From positions 1 through 64,000 of the forward strand of contig JAIVFJ010000104.1 of the NCBI GenBank assembly GCA_025765615.1: DNA of 64,000 nucleotides, written 5' to 3'. The notes under the pieces are model-generated. The model was not told the origin of the DNA. It did not search any database and worked only from the letters and a program-made list of their open reading frames with translations. The translations under genes and the position numbers were made by a program. This document shows, one piece after another, positions 40,343-50,684 of the stretch (position 1 is the stretch's first letter; each line of letters starts with the position of its first letter). The DNA is from Zopfochytrium polystomum (lineage: Eukaryota > Chytridiomycota > Chytridiomycetes > Chytridiales > Chytridiaceae).

Positions 40343-41588
40343 CTTTGCTGAAACTCTTTCCTTCTCTGTTCCTCCTGCACCTCATGGTCGCTATCCTCCC
40401 CAAGGCCATCCCATTTACTGGCTCTCCCACCCTGAATTCCTCTTTGATCATCAATCTTGTATCAATTTTTCCTCCCTCCTTCGTGGCTTCATCCCTCAAT
40501 CCTTTTATGACACCTTATTCTCACGTGATAACCCTGCTGCCTCTGTCCTTAAAACCCTTGTCACTGCTTTCCATCAGCTCCTTCTTGACACCCATCAACT
40601 TATTTGGATCCCCCGTTGCGACGACACTATCTCTTGGGAGAAGTCAAAGTCCATCAAGCCCTCTGACAAGCGCTCCAAGCCCCGCAGATCCCCTCCACCA
40701 AATTCCCAGGTCTCTCACCCTCGTTCTGCAGCCTCTCACCCACTGTCTTCTCCAAACATCAACTCTTCCCTCCCTCCCACTCCATCATCCCACAGAACTC
40801 GTAACAGCTCTTCACAACCCTCTCAACCTCACTGCACCACGTGTAGTCGGCACTCCACTGACACTTGCCCAGGCATCTGGCTTTTGCGCACCAAGGCTTC
40901 TTCCAGATGGATTGACCACTACCTCAGCCGCATAAAACTTGTTGCAGGTATTATCTGGCTTCACCACACAATACAACTCCCCTCACGCCAACAAGCAAGA
41001 GCCACTCGTCACCCATCTCCTGCTGAGCCCCCTGACGTTCACTGAGCCACTGTTGCCCTTCTCAATCTTGACATGGGCTGTTGCCTAATCTGACTTATCC
41101 CAACCCTCCGACTTTTCACAACTGCTCCCCTCTCTTACACTGACCTCCTTCAGACTCACTTCTCTATATTCTTGATTCTGTGTTTTCCCCTTCTCCTTTG
41201 ATCATTGTGGCTTTATGTGTGGTGGAGATGCCTGATGACCCTGTATGTCTGTAGCGCATGGGTGGATTTGCTGAGGTGATACCTGGACGTAGTCCATTAC
41301 GGTTCACTGTTGATGGCTCTTTCTCTTCCCACCAGCCCCTCTGGGACTGGAACAATAAAAAAAAAATAAAAAAGAATTCTCAATGTTGCTGGCTACACCG
41401 ACGCTGCCCACAGCGTCCACTCAGATGGAATATCACAGCTGAGATGCCTGACCACCCTGTAAGTCCGTAGCGCATGGGGTGGGTTTGCTGAGGTGATACC
41501 TGGACGTAGTCCATTGCAGTTCACCGTTGATGGCTCTTTCTCTTCCCGCCAGCCCCTCTGGGGCTGGAACAATAAAAAAAAAAAAAAA
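40343..41588 (+). mobile_element. 5'-truncated LINE inserted in the polymerase pseudogene
   Basis: Runs from within the LINE ORF2 C-terminal half, through a 3' UTR, to an A-rich tail at 41352-41373, then a roughly 65-bp segment and a second copy of the 3' UTR with its own A tail (41568-41586). The C-terminal coding part (frame ending 41045) has a Ser/Pro-rich stretch and a cysteine cluster CTTCSRHSTDTC. It is homologous to 52861-53600 on the minus strand. No target duplication was identified. Confidence 0.8.
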
Positions 41589-42608
41589 GGACTGGAGACT
41601 TGAATCAGGCACGTCACCTACACTGAATGCCATGCTCGTGACGCGACTTGCTGTGCTGGACTACATTGATTCACGCCACCATATCATGCACCCAGCATCC
41701 CGTCTGAGTCATGGTACTCACCTGAGCCGAAGACACTGTACATCCTGCGCTTGTTTGTGCCATGCCATGTGTTCCCCATCCTCGTTGATGGTACTTGCGT
41801 GACAATGGTCAGCTTGAACATATGCAACATGAGAGTATCACCAGCACAGAAGATGGAGGCCATGATCCAGCATCTAGCACAGAGAAGAGAACGGTGGGTT
41901 GATGATAGCTACACAATGATCAGAGACAGCAAGAGCAAGAGCATACGTGTTGGAATTTGGGCAGACAGAATTTTGGGAGGATTTGTCTGCAGTATGGCAC
42001 TTGCACTTGGTAAAGTGCAAAGTGGCCCAAGCATCCTCAAAATTTGGGGAAGTGTCTTTCCTCCTGGGCAGTATAAAAAGGCAGTAGGGTGTGAGAGGGA
42101 AGCATTAGTGAAGATAAGAAGAACCTCATTGAATAAAGGCCCATCTTACCTAAAATCTGCCTCCAGTCCTCACAATCCTTGTACGCAGTCACCCCACTAC
42201 ACTGCTAGTGGGCACGAATTCCCATTAATACGTTCAGTTGCTGAATGCTATCAGTCAGGTGATTGGTTCATTGGCCCGATGTACGTTTTTGATTCGACTG
42301 CTGTATACGAGATGGGAGCTGGTACCAGAGATACTGGATGGCTAGCGATGTACAATGGTATCACTGACTCAAGCCGCAGATCGGGTGTGTATAGTGTACT
42401 GCATGACAATACGCTAGTCGATGTGAGACCGTACGAAGAGTCCAATGACAGGCTGCAAACAGAGAAAGAGAGGCAGGTGATATTTGATGATCGCTTCAAT
42501 GCAGCACTACGCACACCGCAGGAGGATCTCGCTGGCTTCATCTGCTGTACATATACACCAGCTAACCCGGAGGCAGGCAGGATATTCTCGTTCTGCAATG
42601 GCACTTGA
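41589..42608 (+). pseudogene. Decayed viral coding sequence between polymerase and Rpb2-like gene
   Basis: From 41590 a short frame could continue the polymerase C-terminus. The frame 41751-42608 contains CHVFPILVDGTCVTM and a 42233-42608 stretch (SGDWFIGPMYVFDSTAVYEM and onward) with no domain that I can name. It is split by a solo LTR (41948-42227); LTR plus duplication is 285 bp, so the frame stays open across it. It may be the upstream part of the RNA polymerase gene or a separate viral gene. Confidence 0.5.
41948..42227 (+). repeat. Solo LTR, Copia-like termini, inside the viral block
   Basis: 280 bp starting TGTTGGAATT and ending GAATTCCCATTA (imperfect inverted ends). It contains GTATAAAAAGG and GAATAAAGG signals. 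A 5-bp duplication ATACG flanks it (41943-41947, 42228-42232). Unrelated to the other LTR families here. Confidence 0.75.
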
Positions 42609-42639
42609 ATCAGAGTGGAGAATGCCACGTGCTTGGACA

Positions 42640-44005
42640 GATGCCGTGAGCTAGTATCTGCACTCGGGCGGTGCACTCCCTGAATGCTGGTGAACTGCGC
42701 AAGCTATCAGCGCTCAACTCACAATCTCCAGTGATGTAGCATGGACTGTGTACTACAACGGATGCATGATGCAGAGTAATGGCTACGGTGTGCTGCGTTG
42801 CATTGTGCGCTGGGGCAAGTTCCGCGGGCACTCGACACCAAGCATTCATATCTTCGATTGTCACTGTGTATTGGTGCTCTCAACTGCCACAGGCTGTGTC
42901 ATGAGGCCAGTAATCGTGAGCAGGTACGCGCCGGGCAATCTCCCTCCATGATGTTCAACACCCAACGCATGATGGAGGTACTGAACATGAGTGCCCCTGC
43001 TCGGACTGAATTCCTGGAGTATGCCAAGTCATACTTCTGCCTTGTGCCATACGTCACGTGGGATCAGCCACCCCGCACACTCTTCGCATCCTCCATGTCA
43101 CTGCAGGCAATCTGCACTCCCAGGCTGGATCTGATCTCCACTACCATACCTAGCAACAGATGCACTCAGGTGGTGAGAACACAGATCATGGATATGCTAT
43201 GTCACGAGATGGATGCTGACAGTGTGATATCTGTGCCAGGCTATCCGCTGCTGGTGGTGTTCTGCAACACTAGGGTGAACTACGAGGACGCAGTGCAGAT
43301 TAATGACTGCCTGAATGATATGCGTGTGTTTGAGAGAACAAGGTATGTGGTACATCCAAGCCAGAGCGTGTATTGAATCTGGCAATCGGCACTAAGCTGG
43401 GAGAGCGGAATCATTGGTGGCGGCCTAGCAATGATGGCGAGGTGATCTCCACTGGTACTACCAAGCAGAAGGCATCATATGTTGTGGCACGAACCAAGAG
43501 TAGCTGCATCCAGCCGGGTGACAAGCTGGGAACTAGGCATGGGCAGAAATGCGTGGTGTCTGAGGTAGTACCCAGTGATCGCCTGGTGACATGCGTAGAC
43601 ATTGATACTGGAGCTGAATTCAGTCCACATGTAGTGATGGCACAATCATCCATCACTAACCGCAATACGATTGGGCAGGTGCTGGAAGCATGGGCGGGAA
43701 TGGCTGCAGTCGGAACGCATGATTTTGATCCCACTACCATCACCTCGAGTGTATGTGTAACACTGGACGACAGTTACAGCAGGAAGCCACAGCCGAGGAG
43801 ATGCTACCTCAAGTACCCAGGCTCAGCTGAGTTCGTGTACTCAGTAACAGCAGATGGCATACGCAGGAGAGTGATTGCTGACTATGGTGTATGTGACTTC
43901 TGGTTGCTGGGACACTTGGCAAGTGACAAGCAGCACTATATGTCCAGTGTGCCTCACTCGGTGTCAATAGGCAAGGGCAGGTTGAAGGGATACCTGGTGT
44001 GGTGA
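42640..44005 (+). pseudogene. RNA polymerase second-largest subunit (Rpb2-like), broken
   Basis: Three collinear frames (42748-42951, then to 43376, then 43373-44005). The first has a lobe/fork-like segment (VYYNGCMMQ, TATGCVMRPVIV, compare the DAGRVxRPL block of Rpb2). The second has the PxxxQPPRxxFASSMxLQAI block corresponding to NQSPRNxYQxxMGKQ, and NYEDAVQIN corresponding to NQEDSxIxN. The third has PGDKLGTRHGQK, NTIGQVLE and LLGHLASDKQHY, matching GDKxxxRHGQKG, TIGxLxE and RLKHMxxDKxH of the hybrid-binding region. It would be the catalytic beta-type subunit for DNA-dependent transcription. The end past the DKxH block is missing. Its neighbour, the DNA polymerase, has the same style of frame changes, so the two probably arrived together. 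Confidence 0.8.
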
Positions 44006-44249
44006 GATGTAAGCATTGACCATGTGTATGAAAGGCTACATGCACTGTCTCTCTGAGCTGGTGGACAGTTATGATGTTCAGCCTTCAGGGTTAAAATGAC
44101 TACAATATTCTTCTAGTTGTCATTGTGTAAATATTGTACTGGGAGACTCTGATTGAATTCCTTCTTCGTATCCATTATCCTTCATAGATACACTGCCTTG
44201 ATGAGCGGCTAAGTGCACACTATTAGTAAAAGGGGGAAGTGTTAGAATG
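44006..44249. other. Right flank of viral block
   Basis: No ORF or repeat recognised; the right border of the viral block is undefined. Confidence 0.4.
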
Positions 44250-44354
44250 GGGGCAGATGGCTGAGCGGTCCAAGGCGCTACGTTCCCAGCCCTTTCCCAG
44301 TCGCCAGGGACTGTTCCAGTGTGAGATCTTTGGTTGAATCCAGCTACAGTGTCG
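44250..44354 (+). tRNA. tRNA-like relic, Leu/Ser type
   Basis: A-box-like GATGGCTGAGCGGTCCAAGG and B-box-like GGTTGAATCC are 65 bp apart, but the anticodon arm cannot be folded convincingly. It may contain an intron or be a pseudogene. Confidence 0.35.
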
Positions 44355-44496
44355 AGCAGAGGGGAACTACAGCATAGATCCAACTATCGTAATCACAGGG
44401 TTTGCCATGGCAGAGGCTAGCTGTGAATCCAGTAATGAAAATAGCCATCATCCAAAAAACCACATATTGTTGGCAGACGGCGACGGCGCTGGTGTT

Positions 44497-44747
44497 GAGG
44501 TAAAGCAATTTGGTCAGAGGGATACTGGGCCTGTTAGGAATGCAGGCTTGGCACTTTGGACACTGGGGAACATCCCAGGACCCAATGCATTAGGTGATGT
44601 AATGGCAGTATTAGGTACCCCAGGATAGGCGGTCAAGTGATGTAGGAGAAAGTCCTACATATGTGGGAAACACACAAAAAAAAAAGAGAAAAACCACCAC
44701 AGTTATCAGTCCTAGCGCAAACAACAAAGGTGTGGTCAAACACCAAC
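44497..44747 (+). repeat. Dispersed repeat R2, copy 2
   Basis: Collinear with 13342-13573, including an internal A-rich tract at 44672-44684. Confidence 0.75.
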
Positions 44748-45095
44748 ACATAGCAGATATCTGCTTCTGGATGCGGGGAAGGTAGAGATGGACAAAGGTT
44801 ATTAACTGACATGCAGACATTTGGCAGATGATACAAGCAGACGCAGATATCAAATTTGACTGCGTATATCCGCTTGCATTGAAAGAAAAACCTGCTGATA
44901 TCTGCTGTATCTGCTGGTGTTCAAGCTTTTGGAGCAGAATGTGCAGATAGGCAATTGCACCAATACTCTGCCGCAGAAAGGGGGGCATAGTGACGTGGAC
45001 TTGTTTAGGAGTCGTGCTGGTGCATGATTAGTGAAAGGTTGTCAACTGCATCACTGCCTGAAGAAAGACATGAATCTGGGGCCAGTAGCTGTTGG
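44748..45095. other. Non-coding interval
   Basis: Contains several ATCTGC/GCAGAT words; no gene. Confidence 0.4.
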
Positions 45096-45100
45096 GGCTC

Positions 45101-45408
45101 TGTCAGGAACATGGCAGGACAGGGCAAGGCAGACAAGGAACTGAGAGGAGTGATGATTGTATTGGAAACAATAATTCACTTGAGGGATGGGACAGGTCCC
45201 CCATCCCCCTTTTATACCTTTTGAGAGTGTTCCTTGTCAAGACTCAAAGAAAGTTCCAGAAAAAGCAATTAGTAATACAATGATACCAATGATACCAATG
45301 ACAACAAGACAAGTCAGGAAAGCAAAGAAGGTTCCAGAAGGTTCCACAAGGTTCCATGAAGGAATGTTCTAGAAGGTTCCAGAGGTTTCCAGAGGGTGAT
45401 TCATAACA
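45101..45408 (-). repeat. 3' LTR of chromovirus copy 3
   Basis: 308 bp, same family; preceded in the transcript sense by the polypurine tract. Confidence 0.95.
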
Positions 45409-47004
45409 TCATCTCCCCCTTTTAGGCCTCTTCTGCAACTTGGTGGGGTACCTGGTCTTGAACTTGAGTAGAAGGTCTTGGCAGTGAGTGAGGTTTGACT
45501 CAGGCTCCCAGGTGTTGTCAGCATCTGAGTAACCTTTCCACTTAACAAGGAACTTGAGTGTCCTTCCAAACCACTTGGCATCCAAGATTTGTTCAACCTC
45601 AAATTCCTCTTCACCTTCTACCTCAACTGGAGGAGGAGGAGGAACAACTCTGCCTGGAATGGAATTGGCCACAAACTTCTCCAAAAGGCTGACATGGAAA
45701 ACTGGGTGGATCTTCATGGATGCAGGGAGATCCAGCTTGAAGGTGACTGGATTGATTTGCTCCAAGATCTTGAAAGGTCCCAACTTGAGGTTGTCCAGCT
45801 TGGGACTTGGTCTTTTGGTCTGCAAGTTCTTCCTCATGCCTCGCCAGTAAAAGTCCCTGGAAACAAGCTTATATGTCTTGTGCTCTCCTGGGTGTCCAGC
45901 TGTTGCTGCATCATGCCTTGTCTTGAGTATCTCAAGTTTTTCCTCTTCTTGGCTGATTTGAATCTTGTGAGGCTTGGGGTCCTTGGAAATAGCATGGGCC
46001 CACACACTGTCAGGAAGCAGTGAAAGGTGTGTCTTGGATGGTGGGGTGAAACCATCTCCCCCTTCAGGTGCAAGGTCTGTCCTTCTGTGCTCATCAGCAG
46101 TGGGGCTTGAATTGTTGACTGGGAACTGTGATTCTTGAATCTTTGACTGAGGGTTCTGTTCTTGGCAAAGACTGTGAGCTGTGGAGCTTGAATCTTGAAC
46201 TTGGACTGTGAACTGTGGTACTTGAATCTTTGACTGTGGGTTCTGTGAACTACAGACTTGGCCATGACTGTGAGCTCTATGAGCTGTGCTGGAATCTTGA
46301 CTATGAACTGTGAACTGTGAAACTTGAATCTTGGCTGGGATCTGTGAGCTGCAGGCTGATACTGGAGCTGTCATTTGTGGTTGACCTTGGATACTAGGCT
46401 GAGAGCCTTGAATCAGGGACTTGAGAGCATGAGACTTGGAGGCTTGACTTGAGTTTTGGGTGACTGTTCCAATTGGTGGAGGTTGGACTTGACCAGTGAC
46501 CCAATCAATGGCAGGGTTCTGGGCTTGCAGCCATGGTAATCCCAGGATGACAGAGAATGTGGGTGAGCCAAGATTCAATACTTCCAGGTTGACCATGGAT
46601 GGTGGAAAGTCTTGGATGTGGAGGTTTAGCTTGGTTTCATGGCTGATTTCCTTGAACAGAGCATGATTGGCAAAGTGAACCTTGAGGGGTGTGGATTTCT
46701 TGATGGTGGGAATGGCACAAGACTTGGCAAGGGTGGCATCAATGATGTTGCAGGATGATCCAGACTCTATAAGGGCCTTGGTTGTGATGGTTGACTTGGG
46801 TGAGAGTTGAATCTTGACATCCATGGTGAGTTGGTGGGGCTTGGAATCTGAGGTGTTTGTGGTGCTGGTGGTGGTGATGAAACAGGGGCAGCTTGGAGGA
46901 GGGTCCAGGGAATTGCCCCTCAGTGAGCCTGGACCTGGGAGTTTGGGTGCTTCTTCCTTGGGCAGTCCTTGACAGCGTGTTCCTTGGAGCCACAGTAGAA
47001 ACAT
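45409..47004 (-). pseudogene. pol: Shortened Pol: protease plus chromodomain, no RT or integrase core
   Basis: 531 codons in one frame. It holds protease (ALIESGSSCNII, with the Asp of the usual DSG replaced by Glu), an expanded Gln/Ser repeat linker, a fragment after RNase H, the first part of the integrase zinc domain, then directly the GPF module (KLGPFKILE) and the chromodomain (FLVKWKGYSDADNTWEP). Both deletions kept the frame open. The D-to-E change hits the catalytic protease residue, so even that activity is doubtful. Confidence 0.9.
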
Positions 47005-47843
47005 AGTCCCTGCTGGGCCCTCCTTGTTTTCTCCTCTTGGCTCAGAGGACTCTTAGGAAGTGTCTCAACTGCATCCACTTGCATGGGTTCAGGAACTGTA
47101 AGAGCTTGAGGAACTGGGGTAGGTCTTGATGTAGTTCCTACTTGTCTTTGCTTCAGCCTCTTGGAGTAGAGTCTGTTGTCAATCTTGATGGCAAGGAGAA
47201 TGTACTCTTCCAAGGTCTCAGGGATGTGCAGAGACTGGGAGAGCATGTCTTGGATAGACTCATGGAGACCATCATGGTACAGCTCCATCAGAGCTGCATC
47301 ATTGTATCCAGAGTCTCTGGCTAGTTGCTTGAATTGGTTGGTGTAGGCCACACAAGATTGCTTTCCTTGCTTGATATGCTTGAGCTTGGATCTTGCTGTC
47401 CAAGATGCGTAGGGGTCACCAAAGGTAGCTTCCAGCCCCTCCCAGAGCTCTTGCAGGGTGGTGGGTGTGCTTGGGAGAGATCTGTACCATGATTGAGCTT
47501 GACCAGACAGGAGGGTGCTTGTGAAAAGAACCTTGACTTGCTCACTTGGAAATCTTGAAGGTTGGAGAAGGATGACATTCTCCACAGTGGCCATGAAGTT
47601 CCTAAGGTCTTTGGCCAGCCCAGTGAACTTGTCAGGGCTGGGAACCTTGGGCTCTCTTGCTTGGTTGGCTTGAGGCAGGGGAAGAGCTTGATGTTCTTGT
47701 TGGTGAAGTTGTTGTTGAAGCTGGTGCTGCTGGTGAAGGACTTGTTCTTGAAGTTGGTGTGTCTGTCTTGAGAGGGCTTGTAATTGGTCCATCAAGGCTT
47801 GGAAGGCAGTTGCATCAGGGAAGGTGTTGTTTGGGTCAGACAT
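46920..47843 (-). CDS. gag: Gag protein, chromovirus copy 3
   Basis: 307 residues from ATG at 47843 to TGA at 46920, almost identical to the copy 2 Gag (a few substitutions near the zinc knuckle, such as Ser for Gly and Thr for Ala). The CFYCGSKEHAVKDC knuckle is intact. An intact gag on an element without RT or integrase fits a non-autonomous derivative that may assemble or be packaged with help from a complete copy. Confidence 0.95.
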   Translation of the reverse strand: MSDPNNTFPDATAFQALMDQLQALSRQTHQLQEQVLHQQHQLQQQLHQQEHQALPLPQANQAREPKVPSPDKFTGLAKDLRNFMATVENVILLQPSRFPSEQVKVLFTSTLLSGQAQSWYRSLPSTPTTLQELWEGLEATFGDPYASWTARSKLKHIKQGKQSCVAYTNQFKQLARDSGYNDAALMELYHDGLHESIQDMLSQSLHIPETLEEYILLAIKIDNRLYSKRLKQRQVGTTSRPTPVPQALTVPEPMQVDAVETLPKSPLSQEEKTRRAQQGLCFYCGSKEHAVKDCPRKKHPNSQVQAH

Positions 47844-47882
47844 GATGGCAGAGAGTAGTGGGAGAGGGTGAAGTGAATTATG

Positions 47883-48191
47883 ATGTCAGGAACATGGCAG
47901 GACAGGGCAAGGCAGACAAGGAACTGAGAGGAGTGATGATTGTATTGGAAACAATAATTCACTTGAGGGATGGGACAGGTCCCCCATCCCCCTTTTATAC
48001 CTTTTGAGAGTGTTCCTTGTCAAGACTCAAAGAAAGTTCCAGAAAAAGCAATTAGTAATACAATGATACCAATGATACCAATGACAACAAGACAAGGCAG
48101 GAAAGCAAAGAAGGTTCCAGAAGGTTCCACAAGGTTCCATGAAGGAATGTTCTAGAAGGTTCCAGAGGTTTCCAGAGGGTGATTCATAACA
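47883..48191 (-). repeat. 5' LTR of chromovirus copy 3
   Basis: 309 bp. The PBS beside it reads ATAATTCACTTCA, one base different from the fully self-complementary version in copy 2. Confidence 0.95.
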
Positions 48192-48196
48192 GGCTC

Positions 48197-48572
48197 TAAA
48201 GGCAAATCTGTAAAGAGCATTAAAAACGTGATTTACCTTCAAATTAGGTGGAGGGTTCTGCATTTGCAGTTTGCTGACAATGACTCGCTTTGGTTTTGTC
48301 AACCTGCAATTTGACTTCTTGCAGTTTGTCACCTATGCCTCCTAGCGCTCGTCAACTGCCATTGCATCTGGTGCCTGCTAAACCAGCGACCAGACCACCA
48401 ACAATTCTTGGTCTAAGTACTTTGCGCTAAAACCAGATCAACAATTCAAACTGACTCAGTCTTTTGGAGTTGAGGAACCAAGGCAGCTTGAGCTTAAGGT
48501 GTGGTGTGAGAATCAGTCACCTAACTTACCCATATGCTCTTTGCAGGGATCGAACCTGTGACTTTAGCGTAC
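48197..48572. other. Interval between elements
   Basis: No gene. Just before copy 3 of the 1.45-kb element, 48547-48566 reads like a T arm of a minus-strand tRNA (GGATCGAACCTGT), so that element may have landed in a tRNA relic. Confidence 0.4.
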
Positions 48573-50023
48573 TGTGAGACTATGCTCACTCCTTTGACCC
48601 TGGGATCTGGGTCCTAGAGTGAGGGAAAGCAAATAATAGGCTAAAACTAACTTTATTGGGCTGTTGTCTAGGGGGTGTTTCAACCCTACTACTTGCCTAG
48701 TCCACGAAAGTATCCCTACTGATCTGTCTAACAGGGGTCTCAAACACAAAGAATGAACGTTCAGAGGGACAATCCTCTGAAGGATCGGTGCCAGCGCACC
48801 GATTACTTGCGTGGCCGCGGGCCGATGCGAGAGGAAACGGAAGGGCACTCCTGAGGGTGCAACACAACTGCAGAATAAAGAGAGAGAAGAGGGAAACGGG
48901 GGCTTCTATCTCAGGAACGTAATCTCAAATACAACAGGAGCAGTTAATAGCAACGGGACAGACAGGGCGCAACCTAGTGCCCCTCGTCGCGGACAGTGCG
49001 GGAACCCTTGTCGTCGCCAGCGACAGGGGGGAGAGAGAGAAGGGAGTTGACTATGTAGGGGTCGGAAGATCGCCAGCAGGGAACTCGCACGCAGAAACAC
49101 CTGCAATCGTACGAGCACCCCACCAGGCTGCGTCGGCACAATCACTCGACCAACGGGCTTTATCGCATTGCACTCGTACTCACACATCTCACCCTCACAG
49201 CAATAGGACCGAGGCAGGCGCTTGTAGATCGAACTCTCAGGTGTCGGGGGCTGCACTAGGCGCAGCCACCAACACCCTCGCGGGGACGGGAAGGTTGGGG
49301 ACAACGACGCCGTCGTCGTCGCCACCACCACCACCGTCGTCGCGGCAGGCAAGCGCCAGGGATCCTCACTCCAACACAGAGCCAGCAATGTCACACAGTC
49401 GCTGGTGGGGCCAGCTGCATTCCCCACCCATGGCCCCTTACGAGGAGCCCCACGAAGGGACCATGTACACACCTGGGTGTGTACCATCTCTCACTACCCT
49501 CACCTTGCGAGCCAGATGGATTTGAAGGGACTCTGTATTGGTACCAATGGACAGAAATCAGATTGAAGAAAAAAGGAAAAAGAGAAATGGCCCAAAAACG
49601 GAGAGAGAGAAAATTGACAAGTCAACCCCCCTGACTTGGAGCATCCACCACAAATGCTCTAAGTCCCCCCAACCCTATGCGTATATGTACAAGTGCCGAA
49701 AATAAATAATAAATTAGGCGGGCTTGGGGTACAGCCTGTCAGGCACCCCATCCCAAGGCAGTCAGGCAGTCTCTGTTAGTCACCGAAAAAGAAAATATGT
49801 TCAGAAAACCCTGGTGCAACGGAAACTGTTTAGACGAAATTAGTAAAAGCAGGCCCAATAATAAAGACAGGTTAGCCGCAAATACACTTTGATAACGCCT
49901 TGGAAACTAAAGAACCAGGAGCAATAATAGGGGTCCCGATCCTTGCGGTTTTATGACAGGTACGCTTGTTTTTGCGAATAAAATCCCTAGACTTTATCAC
50001 TGAGACCTCGCTGTAGTCTCACA
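48573..50023 (+). mobile_element. 1.45-kb TG...CA element, copy 3
   Basis: Flanked by the 4-bp duplication GTAC (48569-48572, 50024-50027). Collinear with copy 1 over its whole length; palindrome at 49465-49484 with one C-to-T change. The minus-strand frame 49487-48906 (193 codons) corresponds to the copy 2 ORF. Confidence 0.88.
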
Positions 50024-50027
50024 GTAC

Positions 50028-50606
50028 CTCCAGTCACCAGAGGGCGTATTAGCACTACAACAACCTACTGCTTTCTGACACCAGCAGAATTTTTTTCAAG
50101 GTGAGTGAGGGGGTGCAGGGCTTTCAAAAGGTTAATTGTGTGGTGTACAATGCAATGTCAGAGCGATTTGTTGGGTGAGAGATTTTTGTAATTCCTGAAA
50201 GGCCAAAAATTGATCACATTGATTTTGAAGAGCAACTCTTCCCCACTCGTCGAACACTATTTGTTCAGGCAGACAACCTTGGTCTTAACACTCAGCAATT
50301 TGAGGCCTACTGTATCAACCACCAACCTCCCATCATTTTCCAGCCTTCTCAATTCCTGAAAGGCCAAAAATTGTGGGTCAAAAGATGCACAAGCCCGCAG
50401 CCATTTGACCTCATTGGCTCTCTGCCCATCCCCCAATTATTTCAATTGTTCTTCCAATTTTCCCTGAAATTTATTGGTGTGCTTGGCAATTGGGAGATAA
50501 TAGTCCGATTACATTCAATTATCAAAACCTCTATGTGGGCTGAAAGGGCTGACCATCAAGGCTCAGGGTTGAAAGGATCCTAAGGTGATATTCTGGCAGT
50601 GTAATT
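50028..50606. other. Non-coding interval
   Basis: No supported gene; one short direct repeat (ATTCCTGAAAGGCCAAAAATTG at about 50191 and 50350). Confidence 0.4.
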
Positions 50607-50684
50607 GAGCAGAGTGGGATTCGAACCCACGCCTCCTGTCACACCATGGCCTATTCATGAGACCACCCTGGAGGCAACTCTGTC
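50607..50684 (-). tRNA. tRNA-Ser(TGA)-like, shortened D arm
   Basis: Minus strand: acceptor GACAGAG/CTCTGCT (one mismatch), anticodon arm GGTCT-CATGAAT-AGGCC (anticodon TGA), variable arm and perfect B box GGGTTCGAATCCC. The D arm is several bases short. Confidence 0.5.

Larger units (their letters stand above)
45101..48191 (-). mobile_element. Ty3/chromovirus copy 3, doubly deleted derivative
   Basis: 3091 bp, minus strand, with 5-bp duplication GGCTC (45096-45100, 48192-48196). Both LTRs, the PBS region, gag, the frameshift cassette, the protease and the chromodomain remain. The reverse transcriptase and most of RNase H are deleted (junction near 46085), and the integrase core is deleted between TGAGGAAG octamers (junction 45829-45836; 774 bp lost relative to copy 1). 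Confidence 0.96.

Noticed and set aside
38367..44005. Fungal cytoplasmic linear plasmid (protein-primed polymerase plus RNA polymerase)
   Set aside because: The DNA polymerase motifs (DFASMYPTIM, KVAANSMYG) are of the delta/virus type. Not fully excluded; a tree would decide.
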